This document shows positions 61,301 through 64,000 of a stretch of 64,000 bases of DNA, one piece after another (position 1 is the first letter of the stretch; each line of letters begins with the position of its first letter). The notes below the pieces were generated by a model, which was not told the origin of the DNA, searched no databases, and saw only the letters and a list, made by a program, of their open reading frames with translations. The stretch spans positions 38,884,144 through 38,948,143 of the forward strand of contig JARWKL010000008.1 in assembly GCA_029961685.1 (NCBI GenBank), in the 5' to 3' direction. Made by a program: the position numbers and the translations under genes. Source of the DNA: Aristolochia californica. Taxonomy: Eukaryota; Streptophyta; Magnoliopsida; Piperales; Aristolochiaceae.

Positions 61301-64000
61301 AAATAGGTTTGGATGATGTTCCGCCTTCTATGAATGATTCCCCTGCTTCTACATCCTCAACCGTTAAGGAGAATCCACTAGCAACAGTTGATCCAAGTGA
61401 GTATTTAACTCATTGACAACTTATCTAGGTGATGAGATGTTTTGCTATTTTTTCTCTCATGTTCACTACAAAATAAACATTAAAAAAAACTTCATTTTCA
61501 AAAGAAGCTTGAAAAAAAAAATATTATCCACAGAGCTGCTGATAGCTGCTGACAGTGGAGGGGGTTAGCGAGATTGGAGTTTGTTCTAGTCCTTGGAAAT
61601 TTTAGTTTATTGAGTCTAAGTACTTATGGCACGAAATGGAATTTGGACATAGTAAAAGTTAATGGTAATTGCAAATGGAGAATTTATTAATATTCTGACA
61701 TATGGACTGTAGAGTTTTTCTTTGTAAGACCAGAGGATGCAATGGGAAAACTATGTCATTTTGGAGTGCCAAATTTTGCTTGATCTGGTGAAGCCTTGTT
61801 ACTTCTTAATTTCTAATTTTTGGTCGCCATCCCTGTCATTGTAGCCCTAGAGATGCGTCCATCTTCTCCCCGCCTAGACCGATCGGTTCTCTTCTCGCTT
61901 GTCTTGTGAAAAGCGAAGTCGCCTAGGGAATAAAGAAATAGAAGAAGCAACCTCTGAAAATGCTTTTTCCCTTCCTCCGAATGGGTTCTCCTCTTTGTCT
62001 CTCAGGCTTGTTCAGGCAAGTAGAACAAGACATTGAGATTGTGATACATGTTCTGAATCCAGGACCTGTAGGCATCTTAGAACATAAATTCTCTGCTGCG
62101 GAGATATCTGAAGCGAAAGCTACAGTCAAAAGAGCAGTTGAAAATTGGCTAAGGAACTCTCAATTAGAGAGGAGTGATCCTGTTCAGAAGGGTGTTCAAT
62201 CTACTACAACGTAGTTTGCAGTGCTCTTTTCCTCGCCATTGCAGTTTCAATAAATAAACTAGATTTTAACCCTCTGTTTTATTCTCTAGAGTGCGAGAAA
62301 GGGTTTGATCTTTGTCCTTTCCAAGTTCACTTGGTACTTCATTTTATTTTCTCCATTTGATTTTCTGTCGATGAAGCTAGCTCCAACAATGGTGGAATTG
62401 TGAACTGCGGAAATGATGAAATTGTGCAAGTGTTTTTTGATACCGCAAAAAAATAAAAAAATAAAAAATTCTAATTGTTATATTAACTTATGTGTTCTAA
62501 ATAATGTTTAAGTCAAATGTGACTAGCTCATCCCCATCCTCGCAATTTGTTTTGGTTACTGTGGCAGTACTTGGTGCTGAACCTGTAAGTCTAGGTTGAG
62601 GATGTTCAGAATTTTTTTTTTTTGCAAAGTGGGAATAATGTGTACTAAGCTATAATCCCATGGCTTTAAAAAAAAAAAAAACGAACAACTTTAGTGAAGC
62701 TGCTTTAGGTGCCCGTGAAATCAGATAGCTGTCTTGTATGAACCAGAATTTAAGGTTATATATGAGGGAGTCCTCATATGGATCTGCTTCCAAGCTTATA
62801 AATAGCTTCTTTAGAATTATAAAAGAAAATGTCTTAAAAGAAGCTGGGAAGGATAAAGGAAGGGGCGTGCAAAAAATGAAAAAAACTAAAACCATACAAA
62901 TCAGAGTTTCACTGAAAAATTATATTTTCTAAATAGTCTCTGGTTTTCAAAGGTGGATCCACCTAATAATTAGTGCATCTAGGCACCCTGGATGAGGAAT
63001 TCTGAGAAGACAGCTTGACTGGTGCCTCCTCCCCACCTCCCCTCTCCCCCTCCCAAAAAAACAGGAAATTGCATGAACTCCCATTGGGAATTGCTTCTGT
63101 TTCTAGTTCAAGAAAAAAAAATACTGACTGACCCAGATGCCTTATTCTGCCTACCTAATCTGTGGCAGTCATTGGTTTATTTATCAATTTAGCTTGAACA
63201 GTGCCCACTACTCATGAGATATGATCACTGCTCCAAATTACTCGCCAGAACACTCACCAACAACTAAATTTTACTTCCTACTAGTAGAGGCACAAGCCAA
63301 AGATGAATCTGGAGCTCTCCAGAAAAATTAAAATTCTAGGAAAGAATTCCCAGAGTACCCATGAAAAGCACACGTCTACCCATTCCCTTCTTCCAAATGG
63401 CCATAAAATGTTAAATGTCAAATAAACCTGCAATGCACCACAAATACAACACACTGAGACTTACTACTACTTGTAGCTTTGGTTGGCCATAATATGTTAT
63501 ATGTCATATTAACCTGTAATGCACCACAACTATAACACGGAGTGCACTGAGACATATTACTGGTTTGTAACTTCGGTTTGTGCAGGGACTTAGTGACCCT
63601 CTGAATTTTTTATAATTCCACCCTATTTGAATTAATGTTATTGATTTAAATGTGCTTCTTTGCTTCATATCATGATGTAAGACTTGAAAAGTTTTGTCTT
63701 GTGAAGTTTTAATAGATAAATTGGGCTGCTCATGGTTAGGCGTGCTTAATGATTTAATGAATGGGAGTATGTCTACATGATGTCATAATGAACTAAAAAA
63801 TATAAGACCGATCAATAGAATAGTTGAGATTACTTTCTCAGTACCGAAAATGTCTCTTTGATCTCTAGGATGCTAGATAACATGTACATATTGTCTTGCA
63901 TATTGCAGCAGAGGACCCATTTGCAGCTGAGGACCCAGAATCTGTACAATCTACAGACGATTTGTTAAAGTTTTGGGCAGAAGCATCTGCTAAATCTAGC
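58389..64000 (+). CDS. HCF106: HCF106, thylakoid Sec-independent translocase TatB subunit (5' part)
   Basis: Nuclear gene for the TatB subunit of the chloroplast twin-arginine (delta-pH) pathway, which with TatC binds Tat signal peptides at the thylakoid membrane. Exons in the window: 58389-58614 (75 codons, Ser/Pro-rich chloroplast transit peptide), 58907-59028, 60177-60236, 61264-61396 and 63909 to beyond the edge. All are GT-AG and in phase. Exon 2 encodes the Tat hallmark: SLFGVGAPEALVIGVVALLV followed by FGPKGLAE, a short membrane helix with the conserved Pro-Glu before it and FGP hinge after it. Exons 3-4 give the amphipathic helix (VARNLGKTLRDFQPTIRELQ) and the EVSREFKTTLEREIGLDD segment diagnostic of HCF106 rather than Tha4. 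The last exon in view reads DPFAAEDPESVQ through DDLLKFWAEA. The C-terminus lies outside. Confidence 0.93.
59671..59798 (+). mobile_element. Candidate tRNA-derived SINE in HCF106 intron 2
   Basis: A tggttcaatggc stretch (59681-59692) resembles a pol III A box. A gggttcaatact stretch (59739-59750) resembles the B box ggttcgaatcc. The sequence then runs into ccaaaaaaaaagcaaaaaaa. Size and layout fit a short plant SINE. No target duplication could be fixed. Confidence 0.4.
61960..62214 (+). pseudogene. C-terminal fragment of an unidentified plant protein in HCF106 intron 4
   Basis: Reads VEQDIEIVIHVLNPGPVGIL, then EHKFSAAEISEAKATVKRAV and ENWLRNSQL, and ends at a stop (62212-62214). It looks like a genuine final exon preceded by a possible acceptor (ctcag at 62001-62005), but no other exon of such a gene is nearby. 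It sits on the same strand inside HCF106 intron 4, in a segment (about 61840-62220) with less AT than its surroundings. Likely a captured gene piece or a retrocopy end. I cannot name the parent gene with certainty. Confidence 0.5.
62215..63908. other. Right part of HCF106 intron 4
   Basis: AT-rich with several A and T runs. Two similar ~80-bp blocks (about 63400-63475 and 63485-63560) share ggccataa, atgttaa/tatgtca, taa/taacctg, aatgcaccacaa and cactgagac text, a diverged duplication. No exon recognised. Confidence 0.5.

Overview
This is nuclear DNA from a flowering plant. The evidence is split, intron-rich genes of clearly plant type (a chloroplast Tat translocase subunit, a leucine-rich-repeat receptor-like protein, a BTB/WD40 protein, a proline-rich plant protein) set among plant Copia, Gypsy, hAT and TRIM elements. 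There are no operons and no rRNA or tRNA genes, and I see no CRISPR-like array. The species cannot be fixed from the sequence; a dicot or an early-diverging angiosperm with TE-rich introns is most likely.

Layout. 1-292 holds one end of a partial duplicate of the gene at 23.6-38.7 kb. 1630-4630 (minus) is a receptor-like protein gene broken by one frameshift. 4.7-7.8 kb is a mosaic of short repeats with fragments of another receptor-like protein gene (plus) and of a beta-tubulin gene (minus). 7978-12977 is a complete-length but dead Copia element with a target-site duplication. 16.5-22.5 kb is a decayed chromodomain-type Gypsy element. 23.6-38.7 kb is one seven-exon minus-strand gene (239 aa, exons summing to 720 nt in phase). 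Its 10.15-kb fourth intron holds a wrecked Gypsy element that was itself invaded by a 1.95-kb hAT element and two TRIM elements in opposite orientation. 42.9-44.3 kb is a single-exon BTB/POZ-WD40 gene (plus). 46.2-49.7 kb carries two more TRIM-like elements and a Copia LTR remnant. 50.5-54.0 kb is a two-exon minus-strand gene for a hydroxyproline-rich family protein. 55.3-57.6 kb is a second member of the same hAT family, inverted relative to the first. 58.4 kb to the right edge holds the first five exons of HCF106 (thylakoid TatB).

Genes and function. Three genes look intact within the window (the 239-aa unknown, the BTB protein, the proline-rich protein), and HCF106 looks intact but runs off the edge. 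They do not form a pathway. What stands out is structural: nested insertions with exact target-site duplications that give a relative order of events; three TRIMs sharing an LTR core; a 5' LTR whose promoter part has been replaced; and a beta-tubulin fragment containing a roughly 50-bp internal inversion. I found no convincing new multi-gene system.
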